A stretch of DNA of 64,000 nucleotides, from positions 14,572,501 to 14,636,500 of the forward strand of contig OX637288.1 of the NCBI GenBank assembly GCA_951799445.1, written 5' to 3'. This document shows, in pieces, positions 37,122 to 48,539 of this stretch (the first letter of the stretch is position 1; every line of letters starts with the position of its first letter). The notes beneath the pieces are model-generated. The model searched no databases. It had not been told where the DNA came from and saw only the letters and a program-made list of their open reading frames with translations. Source of the stretch: Pseudisothecium myosuroides. Taxonomy: Eukaryota > Streptophyta > Bryopsida > Hypnales > Lembophyllaceae. The translations under genes were made by a program, and so were the position numbers.

Positions 37122-39051
37122 CACTAAAATTGGTAAATAGTGTTGGCTACACTAATTGTCAACAATAACACTAATTGTGATTTGCAAGGTTAGTGTTAGA
37201 ACATTATTTATCCATTCTAACACTATTTTAGCTTTATAGTAAAATTTGGTCATTTCAACATTTTTACGAGAGTGCATTTAGTGTTAGATGGGAATAAAAT
37301 ATAGAAGTTGGAATGGTGGAAAAAAAGTGGTGTATAAAATGTTGAAATAAGCAATGAAATGCTGAAATAGACAATGAAATGTTGAAATGCTGAAATTTTT
37401 CATAGTGTATGTATAATTTGCTAAATATAGCAACAACAAAAAATACAATATAATAACCCTAGCTGTAAGCCAAAAATTAAAGGAAAAATATAGTAAAATA
37501 TCATAAAGGATTTTTAAACTGCTCTATTGAAATTGGGCAGTTCTTGCCCTTGGAAGTATTGCAAATGTTTTGCAATTATCTCTTGGAGATGTGGAAACAA
37601 TTGTCCTACACTCCAAGATCCGTCAAGTCCTAATGTCAAGCCACAACAAATCATTGCTTTTCTAGCATAGGACATGTTGTCACCATCCACCTTCCGATTA
37701 ACATCTTTTACACTATTAGCAGCCAATTGTAGAAAAGAATGTTTCCCAGGATTTGTCAACTTCCCTGATCATTGTCCATCTGCCCGGGGTGCATTTTGCC
37801 AAGTATTTTGTTGTATCAACTCAATTTTCTTGGCTTCCCACCATCTTGTCCATGCATCTTTGATTTTTGAAATGAGGAATGTATTTGCTGGTTGACAAAG
37901 GTGAGTAGAACATGGAGGCAAAAATTTGAAAAACTGTGTTTTGGTAGCTAGGACAGCAACCAATCTAGGGGTGATAGTATGGCCACTACAATTATCAAGT
38001 CATATGATCTTCATGCGTTGATGAAGATCGGCTTAATATGCACGAGGTTCCAAAAAGTATTCGGAGAAGATGGTTTGGTCCATCCAACCTTTAGGGCCCG
38101 TTCTATAAGAAACCCCCGGAATATTATCAATCAAATTCCATATAGGATAGCTCCTATTTTCATTTCAGAAAATGAACATAGGAGCTTCTATTGTGGCACG
38201 ACAGCCTCCTGAAATGCGAACCACCATGGTCATGGTGTCCCCACCTAAGACAACTTCAACATATTTGACAATTATATCTCCTCGAAACCCTAAAGTTCAG
38301 CCATTGTCAAGATTGACAACGAAATGCATGTCATCCAGGTTTTCCATGAGATTTTCATCAAATTCCCTGGATGAAAATCTCCTTCGCAAGACCTCTAAAT
38401 GGCAGCTGGTCTGCATTTCGATTTGAAGCTCCTTTTCATGGCTACAAGTCAAACGACTACATTGGGATAGAAGGATTATATTGTGATTATCCATGAACTG
38501 ATTGACTCAATTCGTTATGATTTTGTTTGCCTCCTTTTGGGGCATTGGGAGGAATCGCAGCAAGCAGGAGGCGGTCCGCTACCAAAAAAAAATAAAAATG
38601 TGGCTATAAAAAAAAAGTGGCGACCATAAAAAAAACTATTTTTCAGAGGAAATAGAGGAGAGAAAGACAAATCCAATGGTGTCATTCAATGTTCAATCAC
38701 ATACCTCAATAAAAAGATATAGACGTCGGAAGTTTGAAATCAAGCGGCGGGAAACCACGGAGTATATCCTCATGGAAGGAGCGCCCTTGATGGACTTGAG
38801 AGCTCTCCACCTCTCCTCGCAATCTCTCCAAGGCAGGGTCACCGGACAAGGGAAGAGCGAGGTAAAGAAGCAAGCGAAAAAGAAAGTTTTCTAGAGAAGG
38901 GAGAGCCAAAATTTGACGGTGGGAGGCAGAAATTACAGTTTCCCAGGGGAAGGCCCCTACACTATTTACACATAAGTTGGAAAATAGTGTAGGTGGTAAA
39001 AAACAGGGAACAACACTAATTATCACCCAACACTATTTACCAATTTTAGTG
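37122..39051. mobile_element. 1.93-kb TA-flanked DNA transposon with decayed DDE_1 transposase
   Basis: The ends CACTAAAATTGGTAAATAG and CTATTTACCAATTTTAGTG are inverted repeats, with TA on both sides (37120-37121, 39052-39053). The element holds a decayed minus-strand transposase. The TA duplication and DDE_1 domain fit the Tc1/mariner superfamily (pogo/jerky-like branch). The CACTA-like start is coincidental: a 3-bp duplication is not present. The MITE at 48191-48408 is built from both ends of this element. Confidence 0.88.
37514..38460 (-). pseudogene. Decayed DDE_1-superfamily transposase
   Basis: Minus-strand segments in order: MHFVVNLDNG, FRGDIIVKYVEVVLGGDTM then TMVVRISGG, IEAPMFIF, SYPIWNLIDNIPGVSYRTGP then KGWMDQTIF, DNCSGHTITPRLVAVLATK, FFKFLPPCSTHLCQPANTF, ISKIKDAWTRWWEAKK. 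This is the order of the DDE_1 endonuclease domain. An acidic residue is kept in NLDNG and DNCSGH, but the position after HLCQPA, usually Asp, is Asn. Several stops and at least two frameshifts separate the segments, so it is inactive. Sequence after about residue KKIELIQQ (ending at 37514) is a C-terminal extension without recognised domain. Confidence 0.8.
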
Positions 39052-39053
39052 TA

Positions 39054-39559
39054 CTTCAAATTAGGTTAAAGCTCATTCCAACTTGGCGTTTGCAAACTTT
39101 ATGTCTTAAAAGATAAAACCTCTGCATAAGAAATATATATACTTTCGTTCATAAAATTAAAAAATAAAATAAAATAATTATTTTCTTAACGGATGTTCTG
39201 ATTCAAAACTGATGTAATTGTTTTTTAACTAGGTGCAATTTTCATATGGCTCACACTTTCTTCAACTATCCTGAGGGACCTCATGTTCCATGCACATTTG
39301 ATTACCGTAGCTAAAGGTCACATTCAACAAAAAACAATCAAAATTTCAAACTTTGAATGATTTTGAAAATTAACAAGTCATCTTGTCAAATCGAAAAAAA
39401 ATTAATTGTAAAGGAAATTCAAATATTGGAAAAGATTTCTATACAACTCAATGTCAACACATGTCCACTAAATACTATGGGTGGAGACATTGCTTTTATA
39501 ATGAAATCCATTGTCGATCATGAATCCTCAAAGGGTATGGGACAATTTGAAGATGAGAG
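39054..39559. other. Short spacer, nothing recognised
   Basis: AT-rich sequence between the 1.93-kb transposon and the third fold-back copy. No gene is supported. Confidence 0.4.
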
Positions 39560-40045
39560 CTTGACCACTCATTGTCAAAATGCAGGAATTGTGTTCAATG
39601 TAGAACTTCAGACCTCATTTATGCATAGTAGAATAACATTTAAAAAAAAATTGAACTAAACTAATAGTTAATAAACCAAGTTAACTTTTATAACCATTTT
39701 TTTTGGGAGTTTGAGCTTCCAAAAAAAGTTATGAACAAAATTCAAAGAGGATGTTTGAAAATGTCAAAGAAAATGTTCCTCCCCCCAAACTTTGGATTAG
39801 AGATTTGAAATCTCAAATGGATTTTTGTAAATGAAATTTGGCTTCATTTCCCAACTTTGTTCAATTCAAAGTTTCTTGAAAAAAGTTATTCTACTATGCC
39901 AAAATGAGGTCTAAAGTACTACATTGAATACAGTTTCTGCTTTTGACTTCACTAGGTATAAGCAGAACTTGAGCTTCTACTAATCCTAATTTACATATCC
40001 TACATGGGTTGTTTTACCTCCTATCACCCCACTTGAGTAAAGAAA
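39560..40045. mobile_element. Fold-back element, copy 3
   Basis: The arms carry the same blocks as copies 1 and 2: TCAGACCTCATTTATGCATA, AATTGAACTAAACTAATAG, and on the mirrored arm TTATTCTACTATGCCAAAAT, GAGGTCTAAAGTACTAC and TACCTCCTATCACCCC. The left outer arm is missing beyond about 39560, the reverse of the truncation in copy 2. It is the most diverged copy. Confidence 0.75.
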
Positions 40046-41880
40046 TTGCCTATACATCTTTATACACTCACATCAATAGTGAATTTTGAATTTATGTGAA
40101 GTGGTTGCCAAATAATTTCAATATTTTTTATTTTTCTAAATCAAGTCCTACTAATTTTTGCCTTCAACAACCACTATACTTAAGTAATGGGCCATTAAGA
40201 GCTTCATTTGGTAAGAGCGGCCATAAAATGTTGAAATCTTCATTTTCAGAAGATTGCCAAGTTTTTATTATGCATGTCTATCTTTCGCACTAGTGGACCA
40301 ACAAAGTAGAAGTGATTAATGATTTTAGTAGCTATCAAGTCCATGCTACCTCAGCTACCATGTAGGTTCGGTGAATAGCTAAGCACTGAGTTGAGAATGT
40401 GCTACAGTTTATAGCTCATTTAATACCTTAACATCGCTACCATAAGGCAAGGTGGAAACACACCTTGATGCAAGTATAGTAGACCAAATTTTTTTAATGG
40501 ATCTAGGTTAGGTTGGATTTGTGCTATTTTTGGTGATAGGATTATAGAAATACATCATGTAAAGATTGTTTTAGATGTTTAAGTAGAACAAACCATGATG
40601 GTTCACCCTCAAAGATTATACACCAAACATCTCTAATCAGATCTATTTTTGCCATCCAAGCATCAAAAGTTTGTCATGCCTATTTGGCCAGGTTGATTTG
40701 AAGTGATGGATGAAGTAGTTTGCTCTAAATTAAAAGCGATTGTTCTCTTCAAATTGACCCTATATTTTGGTCTGAAATGGATACTAGACGGTCCTAAAAT
40801 AGATAGGTGATAGAGAATGAATGGACTGAGAATAAAGTAGGGGCACATTCAAGTCTGTCAGATATTATTGTAGGGTTCGAATAGAGATTGGTTAAACATG
40901 TGCTAGGGTCCATTTTCCAATAAAATGATAGGCGTATAGTCATGTATTAAAAATTCAAGTTGACTAACCAACTACCTTTTTTATAAAAAATAAAAAACTT
41001 ATAGAATTAAATTGATACAAACATGGGCCAAACTTAAGAAAGGAAAGGTTACATTTAAGACCATGCCCCCATCAAATGCTAAAAAACAAAATGATCATTT
41101 AAAGAAACATCAAAAGCCCACATTAAATTTTCATACCCCATCAAATGCTAAAAAATGAAGTGATCAATTAAAGAAACATCAATAGCACACATTAAGTTTC
41201 CAGATTATAAAGCCACGTAATTAAGTACTCATTGTGACCATCAACATTGCCTCCAAAATAACTTCAGCATCTCAACATGTCAATATAAATAAGATCACAA
41301 AGTTAAACCATAATGTATACATTCCTACTTGTACTACTCAATGTAGTCATATGATCAAAATCTTCGTTGAGCAAAGTGAAGTCAAGTAATCAGAATGCAG
41401 TCTATAGTTCAAATTTTCATATTTTGAAATAACTAATGTATACAAAATTACAATAGGACACTGGTCCTTCATTCTATAATGCCTTGTGGTTCCGTAGCTT
41501 TAATGAAAATATAGGCATGCTAGATAGTTGATATTGACTATTAAGTTAAATATTATGGTGTAATCAAGCAATGAAGAACACAAAATAAAATCTAGGGTTA
41601 GAATTGTACATAAGTGATCCATTAATGCAAGCAAATTGTTAAAACACATGATGTTTTAGATATTACTATTTTAGAAAGCAACAACTTTTTTGAATAGTGC
41701 AACTTATTACAATTGGCAAAGCTGAGTAGATTTTTCAGAATACCCCTAGGGCTTGAATTCCTATTGTGTTAGTAGGGCTGTAAAGGTACATAGTGCAGAC
41801 AGAAATTTAAGTACAATCTTATTGGATGTAGTGTTTGCTACTTGGTCTTGAAATTGAAGTTGCAAAGGAAGACAACATTC
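40046..41880. other. Spacer with a 69-bp tandem duplication at 41067-41205
   Basis: CCCCATCAAATGCTAAAAAA begins two adjacent units (41067 and 41136), each followed by TGATCAWTTAAAGAAACATC and CACATTAA. No gene is recognised elsewhere in the stretch. Confidence 0.55.
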
Positions 41881-42519
41881 CATATATTATTGCAAGTGGA
41901 AGATGATGAACAAATCTAGTGGAGACTTTGATGGAAGTGGAGGGATTGACTTTAATGGTGAAAGTGAATACAAGAAACCCCGTAGCTAGGGATCCAGCTA
42001 AAAAGACTATTTTGAATTTGAGAGCTTCAAAAAAGAAGAGTTAGATGATAATGACATCCACAACGGCTTTAATTGGACAAAGACAGAGGAAAATGTAGCT
42101 CAACAAGTTATGAGGTTACCACATAAAGTTGCAACAAGATAGGAAATCAATAAAAGAAGGTGACCATTTAAAGCCTTACCTATTGGAACGGAGCCACAAG
42201 TTTTTTAGCCAACTAAAAAATCAACACATCAATCTGTTCTTTAGCCACAACCACAAAGAGCATACTTCAGCAAAGACAACACATTCAACAATGCTGATAC
42301 GCACACAATGAAAGGAACAAGTGGGAGAATTTTTAATGTAGAGAATATATATAGGTTTAAGAGGTTGTATGAAGAATATTTAAACAAAGACCACATTAAA
42401 AACATAAATTTGCCACATGACAATGCAGCTACAGCTAAGGTGACTTAAACTTCATTCCCTATAGTTCCAAGAACAACCTCCAATTTTTTTTAAATAGTTA
42501 TTGGATACAAGATCAATTA

Positions 42520-43335
42520 GATGAGACTCTCAAAAATATTGATGATAGCATGCCCCTAAGAACAATAGTAAGGAATCATGACATACTTTGAACTTTATTA
42601 AGAAGACATGTCCATAGAACCTTTAAAGCAAGAAATAGAGGGGAAAAAATAGCCTTAAAAAATGAAGATGAGAGAGCTTTGGTGACTTATTTACTTGAAA
42701 TGCAGAATAAGAGCTATCCATTATACATGGACCAACTTAGAGCTAAAATCCACGAATTCATCCAAATTAAAGTGACATCATTCAAGGATGGTGTTTTAGA
42801 ACTAGGATAGGTCAGATAAGCATCGAAAGTTGTCTTTTAGAAAATCACAACCATTGGAGCAAATAGAGCTGCAGCTTATGTCCAAAAAATATTCAATTTT
42901 TAAATCAAAACTTGTCAAATTTGTACAAAAAACATACATATCAACCACACCAAATATTGAAATTGTAATGAATCTGGCATTTAAGTTGGAAAGGATGGTG
43001 GTGGTTTCATTATAGCAAAAAAAGGAAGTTGAAATATAAATAAGGTAGTTCCCAATAAAAAGAAATGACTCTTTGTTATAGTATGCACCAATGTAAATAG
43101 GGAAAGGCTCCCTAATTTCTACATCTTCAAAAATAAATAGTGAAAATACAATTATCTTTGTAAAACTGGAGAAAAGGATGTCACCATGTCTATGCAACCC
43201 AAAGCTTGGATGACCCACTTCTTGTTTAAAGAATGGATCAAATATTTCATCACAAATGTTAAAAATAAATACACCATCTCTTTTACTAATAGACACCTAC
43301 TTATTCTAGATGGCAAAATGATACTATAGCCATAA
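42520..43335 (+). pseudogene. Second decayed DDE_1 (pogo/jerky-like) transposase
   Basis: Plus-strand segments in order: PLRTIVRNHDIL and KARNRGEKIALKNEDERAL then VTYLLEMQNKSYPLYMDQLR (helix-turn-helix region with the usual G-x-x-x-L-x-x-x-x-E pattern), GANRAAAYVQKIF, NESGI, GGGFIIAKKGS, VIVCTNVNRERLPNFYIFK, and KAWMTHFLFKEWIKYFITNV then RHLLILDG. This order matches a DDE_1 transposase from DNA-binding domain to second catalytic Asp. The first catalytic Asp is replaced (NES for DES). Stops and frameshifts are frequent. It differs clearly from the transposase at 37.5-38.5 kb, so two lineages are present. Terminal repeats were not found. Confidence 0.75.
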
Positions 43336-46300
43336 TGCATAATGACTTAATTTTTGCTATATGTATTCTAAAAAAGTGAAAATCGACATGTTAGAGAATT
43401 ATTCAATGTTGATTCACTCTTCCTAATGAGAAAACAAGCATGTCATCATGTAGTTCATGGTTTAGATCCGCACTTGTCTAAAAAGAGTTTTTTGAAAAAG
43501 AATCATATGTACACATTCATCAAGAAGTGCTTATAATTTCATTATTGTTCAAAATGTGCCTTGAATGAGGATTCTAATAATTACAAAGACTCTCTTACTA
43601 GCACCTGACATGATGGGATGGAGGGCGATTTTCGAAATATTTTGATCACATTTGCAATCAGTCAGAGCCTCCATCACAGGTGGTGGGATACATACTTTCA
43701 TTCTTATTGGTAAATCTATTTTACAATTGTTGACCGTCCCTTTAAGATTTTCAGTGGTTGCATTAAGGACTCTCGTTTGTTCTTTATTAGTTTCTCCATC
43801 TCTCTTTACTAGCCGCATGCATATGCATTTTGTCAGACCTATTGTTAGGAATAGATGCTTAGAACTGACATCTTTCAAAAATTATAACTAATTCAATATT
43901 GCTTGAAAAATTATGAAACCACTTGTATTACATGTCGCATCTAATTTTCTTTCCTTGAAAAATAATTTAAAAATCATTCCCTCCATGGCAACCCACGAGA
44001 AAGGTGGACCAACCCTTAAATGGTTGCTTTTAATTTAAAACAAACTACTTTACATGATCCTAGTGTTTGCAAATAATTTGATCTTGTGGTCCATGCGGAC
44101 TAAGATAAAATATTGTGCACATTGAAACGGGTATAATGAGAAAAAAATAGTAGACAAGTTTTTGCTACCAACAAGATTCTACAAAAAAAATTCAATATAA
44201 TGATGGGAACCATACTAAATTGCTTTGTTGTGCAATTTTAATTGTAGCTATCATAGTATGTAAAATTGTAGTGAAAGATAAATTATTAGTGCATTAAATA
44301 TTGTATTGTTAATTCCTTTGGATGATGGCATGATAAATAGGCTTGCATAAAAAAAAAACTTCACATTGAAATTAAGGATTGATCAAATTTGAAGGCGTGT
44401 GTTAAATTTGCTGCAATAAGACATTGAAGTATATATGTTGACGTAAATTAATGGCTCACAAAAATTTAAATTTATTTGCTACATAGATTGTGATTCACTG
44501 ATTTAATTCAAATGTTGTAATTGTTACATATATCTTGCTCTTTCGGGACCACGGCTACTTGTTCTTAGAGGTCTCGGCTGTGTAATTTCTGCAACTTTCT
44601 CTTGTAACACCACATGATGCTTTGAGGCTCTTTGAATGAGACTATTGTCGAAGTATGGGAAGGGGCTAGTTGTCGGCTGTGAAATATTTCTACTTAGCTA
44701 GGAACATTGCAGGTTGCTTTGATGCATCACCTTTTTCTATACTTCTAAAATTTGAGCCCTCTTTATATATATACATATAGAAAGCTCCAAATTTTTTTTC
44801 TTTGATTTATTTTTGTTGAAATAGTATTTTAGTACATATATTTTATTTTGTTATATAGGATGGGAAAGAAAATTATATCTAAGGTAAAAAAATTTAAGGT
44901 ACATGAGAGGAGAGAAGTTAGTGTGGAGGATCCAAACAAGTATAATTGCTTGTTTTGCAAGTACCTTATATCAAATTCCGAAGCATCCCTCAAGGAAAGT
45001 GCATTGCCGCTTGGAAAAACTTCATTTTTACATTTTTTTTTAAGGACATGTGTCAACCCAAAAAACTCTCTTCTTCTTTAGAACTATAGTCTTAGACAAC
45101 ATACAAGTCCTATTAAAGTTTCTTTGTGTATGTATGGGAATAAGGAAAAATGTTTATGAATGAAGGAAAATGGTTATGAATGTTTTTCTTCTTTTTATAG
45201 TGATTGCCTTCCAAGTCGAACCAAGCTATTCATTTAATTGTTAAATGAAAAGAAGACTTATATATATATATATATTTTTTATTTTATTTTATTTTATTTT
45301 TTTTAATGTTTTTAATTGAAGAGTATCAAAAGATGTTTTCAACCAAGAGAATAAGAAAGGAGAGTAGAAGGAAAACCGCATACCATAGGCGCAAACATAA
45401 ACAACAGACCCTCCGCCATTTGAACAGCCACCACAATCTTGTCCAAACTCCAAATGAGGAGTGTTTTTACTTTTTAGAACCCCAAGGATAAGCACTACAA
45501 GCTCCAAAAAGGTTTACACTAATAGTTTCTATTGTCTAGGAGATATATTCACAAATCCGAGGTTAGAAAAATAAAGATATCTCATGGTTTGTAATTCAGA
45601 CTTCTACTTATTTAAACAACTATCACTCCTACATGTGAACTCCAAATGCAACGAATCTTAGCTTGTTGAAATCATAACAAAATGCTACAAATGCTCTAAA
45701 AAATTTCAACTCCAGATCGATTTTACTTAAGAAGTTATAGACGTTCAAAGTTTCTATTTATAGTATACAAAGGCAGCTATCTCACTTTCCTTCAACTACA
45801 CACAACTCCTACATACAAGCTCCAAATCGAGTGAATCTTATCTCTTTGAAAAGCTAACAACAAGGAGAAGTCACTCTTTTAGTTTTCAAACTCTAAAAAG
45901 AGATACTCTAAACACTACAGATGGGAGAGCCAAAGGTAGAGAAGTAAAGATGATAGTAAAGATGATTAGTACTATCTCATAACAATCTTCACAAGTAATC
46001 TAAAATAGAAGAGAGGATGAGAAGACAATGAAGAGCTACACTTAGATGAAGATGAGAGGATGTAGTAGAAGAAGATGGTGTCTTGTTGCTCTTGTTGCTC
46101 TTTCTTTATAGCTTATAAATTTCCATCCTTTTCTTTTCGCAATTTTTTTCTTTCTCTTTATGTCTCTTTCACTTTTGACTCCAACTCTTGCTTTTGGATT
46201 TTGACATTAATTTTCACCTTCTTGAGTCTTACAACTCACACCCTCACACATGCTTTATACATTCACATGTCTTACATCTTGCACGAAATTCAACCACCTC

Positions 46301-46860
46301 TTACAACTCACACATATGACACTTTTGACTTTGACCATCCTCTTCCTCCACTCACTTGCTTCTATGCACTCTTACACCTCTTATATGAGTTTCACCTACC
46401 TCTAAAGCTTCTCATGCTTCTACATCTCTTATAACTCATACATGTAAAGGATTTTTTGAACTTTGACTCTTTTTCTCCCCTAAAGCCTTTAGCCAAGCAC
46501 TTCTATCCCCCTAACCTACCTCTAAACCACATTTTTTTATAAAATTTACATATGTTTGGCTTAAGAGCCACTATTGACCTTTGGACCTATCAACTTTTCA
46601 ACACTAAAGTATCTAAAGACACCTAATTTACCCTTAAATTCTCCTCTAAGATGCTTAAAAACAACAAAACAATATCATTGAGCACACATGATGGAATCTA
46701 GTGCTCACAACATGGTATTATCCCTACACCTAATAAAAAAAATCTATGGTTGTAGAAAGTGTAGTAAGAATGGCATCCTAATTGATGTAAAGAAGTTGAA
46801 AGTGCATCTTACAATGTCTATTTTGTGAGTCCTAATAAACAGTATTCAAATTTACATTTG
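43336..46860. other. AT-rich region, no supported gene
   Basis: A TA dinucleotide run and TTTTA run lie at about 45257-45305. A copy of the dispersed repeat of 2875-3135 lies at about 43905-44040. The 109-aa minus-strand frame at 43549-43878 and the 77-aa frame at 44848-45081 (with a CLFCKYLIS cysteine pair that could be a zinc-finger remnant) have no secure family. The 46075-46434 frame is low-complexity, CT-rich. Confidence 0.4.
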
Positions 46861-46861
46861 A

Positions 46862-47512
46862 ATGCTTAAGTTTGGCATGTCGAAGGTGAAAAACCTAATG
46901 TCATATATAAGGTTCAGAGAATTAGGTTCAAGACATATTAGGTTAAGTAGTATGTTCTCGAAGAGGAGTATAACACTTTTAATAAAATTAGCTTCCCAAC
47001 TTTATGCAATAATTTTACAAGACATGAGTTCCATTTTTTATTGGTAAATGATAGATTCGGCTACAGTATGCTTGCACAGATGATTGAATATGTGACACTT
47101 TTAGAAACCTGTATAAATCTTATTAAACAAGGGAAGATGAAGAGGGCAGATCGTGATTCTAGAATTGTGACATTTGGTATTCGGTATACTTATGGACAGA
47201 TTAGAAGGTTAGTTCATTCGCTTTGACATAGAAGTAAAAAATTTCAAATATTCAATGTTTTTATAAAATATGTACTTATATGGTGTTTGTTATTTTTTCA
47301 GGTTCAAGCATGATACTCATGATTGCTATCGTCGTGCTAATCTATTATGCACAATGATTAGTGACCATTTGAAGATGCAATTTCTTGAAGACATTGGAGA
47401 AGATGAAAATGTCACACTTGGGAATACTCCATTTACTACTATGTGTATTATAAGAAAATATCACCGCAATATCCATATTGATGCAGATGATGTGTTTTAT
47501 GGATTTTAAATT
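46862..47512 (+). pseudogene. Unrecognised coding-like fragments
   Basis: Three plus-strand frames lie in series, including RFGYSMLAQMIEY with ADRDSRIVTFGIRYTYGQIR (47041-47226) and FKHDTHDCYRRANLL with IHIDADDVFYGF (47300-47509). A TTTTTTCAG acceptor-like site precedes the last. The composition looks protein-like, but I cannot assign a family. Probably a decayed mobile-element or gene relic. Confidence 0.35.
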
Positions 47513-48190
47513 TGGTTTGGCTCTCATAGTATGTATTTTTTTTTCAATTTACATTTTATCATTTTATGTATCATATTCTAATTCTTTGAACTATAATTGA
47601 TTTATTCAATGTTTTTTATAGGTACAAATTATAAATGTGGCAACGAACTAAAGTTTTATTAACTAGGGATCAAATTGTTTACAATTCCCCACATTGGCGA
47701 TGTTATATTGTGTAAAGCTTATGAGCTATAGCATTATACAAAAATCATTGGGAATAGAGGCAGTATGGTGTTGTTCTTTACCAGAAGGTATCATTTTTCA
47801 AGTAGCATTCTACTATGAAAAGCTCAATATTTGGTGATGTTTATGGTAAACTCACCTTGAGCTGGATTAATTGTTGTAGTAAAAAATATTAGGATTATAT
47901 AGCCTAATAGTATAGTATTGTTATTTTGATGTAACAAAATCTATTCTATTCTATTATATTATAATATTTTTTATTTTTACATCCTATAGTAATTTCTAAT
48001 TGCCTTTACTTTAATACAAATTTAATTAAAGTTATGTGTGGCGTTCAATTGAAACAATATCATGTTTTTACTTTGAATGTGCACTACAAATGCCATTTCT
48101 TACAAAGATTATTCTTTGCACATTTTTTCTACAATAGCTTGACCCTTGAATGTCCAAGGTCTTTTTCTTCCTAATAAACACTCAAAACTA

Positions 48191-48408
48191 CACTAAAATT
48201 GGTAAATAGTGTTGGGTGATAATTAGTGTTGTTCCTTGTGTTTTATCCCCAACACTACTTTCCAATTTATATTGAAATGACCAAATTTTATTGTAGAGCT
48301 AAAATAGTGTTAGAATGGGTAAATAATGTTCTAACACTTACCTTGCAAATCACAATTAGTGTTATTGTTGACAATTAGTGTAGCCAACACTATTTACCAA
48401 TTTTAGTG
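48191..48408. mobile_element. 218-bp MITE derived from the 37122-39051 transposon
   Basis: The ends CACTAAAATTGGTAAATAG and CTATTTACCAATTTTAGTG and the TA flanks (48189-48190, 48409-48410) match the larger element. The first ~80 bp match the right end of that element in reverse complement; the other ~130 bp match its left end. The MITE is therefore an internal-deletion derivative. It sits inside a copy of the TTAACCC repeat family. Confidence 0.9.
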
Positions 48409-48539
48409 TACCATTTCTATTGCAAAAAGTAAAAATTATGAAGATTATTTTTTTTCCATATTTAACTGTAGTATCTTATACCTAACTAGTATAAGAATGT
48501 ATTGGTATACTAATTTTTAAAAAATTTTGATCAAACAAA

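Noticed and set aside
37122..39051. Classification of the 1.93-kb element as CACTA because its ends read CACTA
   Set aside because: The flanks show a 2-bp TA duplication and no 3-bp duplication, and the transposase fragments are DDE_1, which fits Tc1/mariner.
40860..40885. GGGTTCGAAT as a possible tRNA T-arm
   Set aside because: No acceptor, D-arm or anticodon stem could be folded around it.
42802..43340. 164-aa minus-strand frame
   Set aside because: It lies opposite the DDE_1 relic, whose plus-strand segments match the family in order; the minus frame has no recognisable domain.
46075..46434. 119-aa hydrophobic plus-strand frame
   Set aside because: The DNA is a low-complexity CT-rich tract with repeated CTCTTACAACTCACA-type words, which produces F/L/S-rich frames without a gene.
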